Source: PUPG01 sp964463915 (lineage in GTDB: Bacteria > Bacteroidota > Bacteroidia > Bacteroidales > UBA7960). Taken from it: a stretch of DNA of 24,072 bases. Below, in pieces: positions 21,900 to 24,072 of the stretch. Positions within the stretch are counted from its first letter, which is position 1; every line of letters begins with the position of its first letter. The position numbers were made by a program, and so were the translations under genes. Under the pieces are notes generated by a model. The model was not told the origin of the DNA, did not search any database, and saw only the letters and a program-made list of their open reading frames with translations. Location: the NCBI GenBank assembly GCA_964463915.1, contig CAYXEH010000039.1, forward strand, positions 1 to 24,072, read 5' to 3'.

Positions 21900-23459
21900 T
21901 TACAATGGGATGTTGGAATGTTTTTTGGGCGGATTGACATCCTTCTTGGTGGCCAGTGACTGCAGTGACCGGATAATGCGGAAACGGGTGTTTCTGGGTT
22001 CAATCACATCATCAATATAGCCATATTTGGCCGCGGCAAAAGGTGTGGCAAATCTTTCCTTATACTCCTCTTCCCGCTTTTCAATAAACTTCTGCCTTTC
22101 CTCATCGTCTTCAATCTGCCGTATCTCCTTGTTGTTCAGAACTTCAATGGCGCCTTTGGGTCCCATCACGGCAATCTCGGCCATGGGCCACGCATAATTG
22201 AAATCACCCCGGAGGTGTTTGGAACTCATCACACAATAAGCACCGCCATAGGCTTTGCGCAGGATGATGGTAACTTTAGGTACAGTGGCCTCACCATAAG
22301 CAAAAAGCAGTTTTGCGCCATGGGAGATGATGCCGCCGTATTCCTGTGTGGTCCCCGGCAAAAATCCCGGCACGTCCACCAGGGTGACCAGTGGGATGTT
22401 GAACGCATCGCAGAAACGAACGAAACGTGCGGCTTTGCGGGAGGCATTGATGTCAAGCACGCCCGCAAGATAGTTGGGCTGGTTGGCCACAATTCCGACA
22501 GGCATGCCGTTGAAGCGGGCAAAGCCGATCACAATGTTCGGGGCATAGGTGCGCTGGACCTCCACGAATTCATTTTCATCCACAATGGAGTAAACAATGT
22601 CTTTGACATTGTAGGGCTTGTTGGGGTGCTCGGGGATGATGTCATTGAGTTCGTCATCCAGCCTGTCGATGGGATCGTCACAGGGAATGACGGGTGGTTC
22701 TTCCAGGTTGTTTTGCGGCATGTAACTGATCATCTTGCGGATGAGCAGAATGCCTTCCTGCTCGTCTTCTGCGATCTGGTGGGCCACGCCTGATTTGGTG
22801 CCATGAGTGTTTGCGCCACCCAGCTCCTGCTCAGTAACATTTTCGCCGGTAACGGTTTTCACCACTTTGGGCCCTGTTACGAACATGTAGCTGTTGTCCT
22901 TGGTCATGATCGAGAAGTCTGTCAGGGCCGGGGAATATACCGCGCCGCCTGCGCAGGGACCAAAAATACCGCTTATCTGGGGGATGACCCCGGAAGCCAT
23001 GATGTTGCGCTGAAAAATCTCAGCATATCCGGCCAGGCTGTTTACCCCTTCCTGGATGCGGGCACCGCCACTGTCATTCAGTCCGATCACGGGCGCGCCC
23101 ATTTTCAGGGCTTTGTCCATTACCTTGCAGATTTTTTCTGCATAAGCCAGGCTGAGTGAGCCGCCAAACACAGTGAAATCCTGCGCAAACACATACACGA
23201 TGCGTCCGTCAATGGTGCCATAACCGGTCACCACACCGTCGGAATAAAAGTGCTTGTCTTCGAGCCCGAATTCCGTGCAGCGGTGGGTCACAAACATGTC
23301 AAACTCCTCGAAACTACCCTCGTCCAGCAGGAGATCGATACGTTCCCTGGCCGTCAGTTTGCCTTTCTGGTGCTGGGTGTCAATTCTTTTCTGTCCACCG
23401 CCCAGCTTGGCCAGTTCCCGTTTTTTTAATAATTCCTGAATCTTTTCTTCGAAAGCCAT
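21900..23459 (-). CDS. mmdA: Methylmalonyl-CoA carboxyltransferase, alpha subunit
   Basis: A 519-residue acyl-CoA carboxyltransferase (propionyl-CoA carboxylase beta-like fold). It would move the carboxyl group of methylmalonyl-CoA to the biotin on MmdC, releasing propionyl-CoA. Two crotonase-fold halves are visible. The N half has the oxyanion-hole GGARIQEGV (about 131-139) and CAGGAVYSPAL. The C half has VDVPGFLPGT and GGAYCVMSSKHL (405-416). Length is typical. It follows mce by 20 bases. The same protein family serves biotin-dependent propionyl-CoA carboxylases, so direction and partner are inferred from the OadB/OadG-type neighbours, which favour the Na+-pumping decarboxylase. Confidence 0.93.
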   Translation of the reverse strand: MAFEEKIQELLKKRELAKLGGGQKRIDTQHQKGKLTARERIDLLLDEGSFEEFDMFVTHRCTEFGLEDKHFYSDGVVTGYGTIDGRIVYVFAQDFTVFGGSLSLAYAEKICKVMDKALKMGAPVIGLNDSGGARIQEGVNSLAGYAEIFQRNIMASGVIPQISGIFGPCAGGAVYSPALTDFSIMTKDNSYMFVTGPKVVKTVTGENVTEQELGGANTHGTKSGVAHQIAEDEQEGILLIRKMISYMPQNNLEEPPVIPCDDPIDRLDDELNDIIPEHPNKPYNVKDIVYSIVDENEFVEVQRTYAPNIVIGFARFNGMPVGIVANQPNYLAGVLDINASRKAARFVRFCDAFNIPLVTLVDVPGFLPGTTQEYGGIISHGAKLLFAYGEATVPKVTIILRKAYGGAYCVMSSKHLRGDFNYAWPMAEIAVMGPKGAIEVLNNKEIRQIEDDEERQKFIEKREEEYKERFATPFAAAKYGYIDDVIEPRNTRFRIIRSLQSLATKKDVNPPKKHSNIPL

Positions 23460-23479
23460 ACAACCTGAATATTAAAATG

Positions 23480-23893
23480 TTACGATTTGTTTTTGTCTTC
23501 GCACAGCTCCATGAGTACACCCTGGGTGGACTTTGGGTGGAGGAAAGCAATGTCGAGGCCTTCCGCTCCTTTCCTTGGTTCTTTGTCGATCAGCCGGATG
23601 CCTTTTTCGTCAAGCTGTGCCAGGGCGTTGTCAATGTCTTTCACGGCGAAGGCCATGTGATGCACGCCTTCTCCTTTCTTCTCTACATACTTGCCAATGG
23701 GCCCCTCTGGGTCAGTTGACTCCAGGAGTTCAATTTTGGTGTCACCGACCCGGAAAAAGGCCGTACGGACTTTCTGGTCTGCTACCTCTTCGATAGAATA
23801 GCATTTCATTCCCAATACATCTTCATAAAACCGGATGGACTCATCCAGGTTTTTAACTGCGATCCCGATGTGTTCGATGTGTGATATGTTCAT
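23480..23893 (-). CDS. mce: Methylmalonyl-CoA epimerase
   Basis: A 137-residue vicinal-oxygen-chelate (glyoxalase-fold) enzyme that interconverts the (R) and (S) forms of methylmalonyl-CoA. Metal ligands expected from the family are visible: His8 in HIEHIGIAV, His79 in GVHHMAF, and Glu129 in LMELCE, plus the characteristic FYEDVLG start of the first repeat. It is the first gene of a five-gene run and supplies the isomer used by the decarboxylase encoded downstream. A strong -7 box lies 116 bases upstream. Confidence 0.93.
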   Translation of the reverse strand: MNISHIEHIGIAVKNLDESIRFYEDVLGMKCYSIEEVADQKVRTAFFRVGDTKIELLESTDPEGPIGKYVEKKGEGVHHMAFAVKDIDNALAQLDEKGIRLIDKEPRKGAEGLDIAFLHPKSTQGVLMELCEDKNKS

Positions 23894-24009
23894 TGGTGTT
23901 GCTGATTAAATGATTGAAAAAGAGGGTGTAATAGATGTATTCAGCGATGAGTTGTTAATATTATAACAGCCTCATATTTTGTTGAAAAAAAACTCTGTGA
24001 ATTTTGCCG

Positions 24010-24017
24010 CAAAGATA
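24010..24017 (-). promoter_or_regulatory. Promoter -7 box for the mce-mmd operon
   Basis: The minus strand reads TATCTTTG, an exact TAnnTTTG match, with a GCGGC start-proximal context common in Bacteroidota. The mce leader would be about 110 bases. No clean TTTG is present at the -33 spacing. Confidence 0.5.
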
Positions 24018-24072
24018 GGGAATAAAAGTTGAACATTGTTTATTTACCGTCATAAATAGCTGATTTCATGTT

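Noticed and set aside
24068..24072. Start of a rightward gene at the window end
   Set aside because: An ATG is present, but only one further partial codon is visible, so nothing supports a gene.

Overview
This window looks like a scaffold fragment from a member of the Bacteroidota, probably an anaerobic or facultatively fermentative one. Four things point there: a type IX secretion (T9SS) C-terminal sorting domain on a secreted amylase; promoter -7 motifs of the TAnnTTTG type in front of several genes; a five-gene methylmalonyl-CoA epimerase/decarboxylase cluster; and a MacB-type permease paired with a membrane-fusion protein. No ribosomal RNA or complete tRNA is visible. There are three runs of exactly 100 N (4226-4325, 13754-13853, 19445-19544). 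These are scaffold placeholders, so real lengths there are unknown.

Layout. 1-247: left edge, with the likely first codons and promoter of a leftward gene. 248-3997 (minus): a T9SS-exported GH13 alpha-amylase followed by an OmpA-family lipoprotein, 12 bases apart. 3998-4432: degenerate minisatellite around gap 1. 4433-7270 (plus): a large AsmA-family protein with a long charged helical tail. 7382-7774 (minus): a hot-dog thioesterase, convergent with the AsmA gene. 8045-8803 (plus): exodeoxyribonuclease III, bracketed by dispersed repeats. 9176-11783 (plus): membrane-fusion adaptor and MacB-like permease, with no ATPase next to them. 12033-12683 (plus): ElbB-like glyoxalase. 12885-13472 (minus): nitroreductase. 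13473-14122: a 59-bp tandem array around gap 2. 14123-15397 (plus): tyrosyl-tRNA synthetase. 15543-19396 (plus): two consecutive lipoprotein GH13 enzymes. 19396-19668: a 40-bp tandem array around gap 3, then a strong bidirectional terminator. 19774-23893 (minus): mce-mmdA-mmdD-mmdC-mmdB.

How the genes work together. The three GH13 enzymes could give surface or extracellular degradation of alpha-glucans: one T9SS-exported, two lipid-anchored. No SusC/SusD pair is present in the window. The mce-mmd operon would epimerise methylmalonyl-CoA and decarboxylate it to propionyl-CoA while pumping Na+, which is the last energy-conserving part of the succinate-to-propionate route. A plausible overall picture is polysaccharide fermentation to propionate.

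The most unusual material is intergenic. All three assembly gaps fall inside tandem repeats. The exodeoxyribonuclease gene sits between near-identical 58-bp direct repeats. A 30-bp GC-rich element of the same neighbourhood has become the start of the thioesterase reading frame. Degenerate copies of the nitroreductase 3' end lie downstream of that gene. I found no clear sign of a new multi-gene system; the repeats are the main lead.
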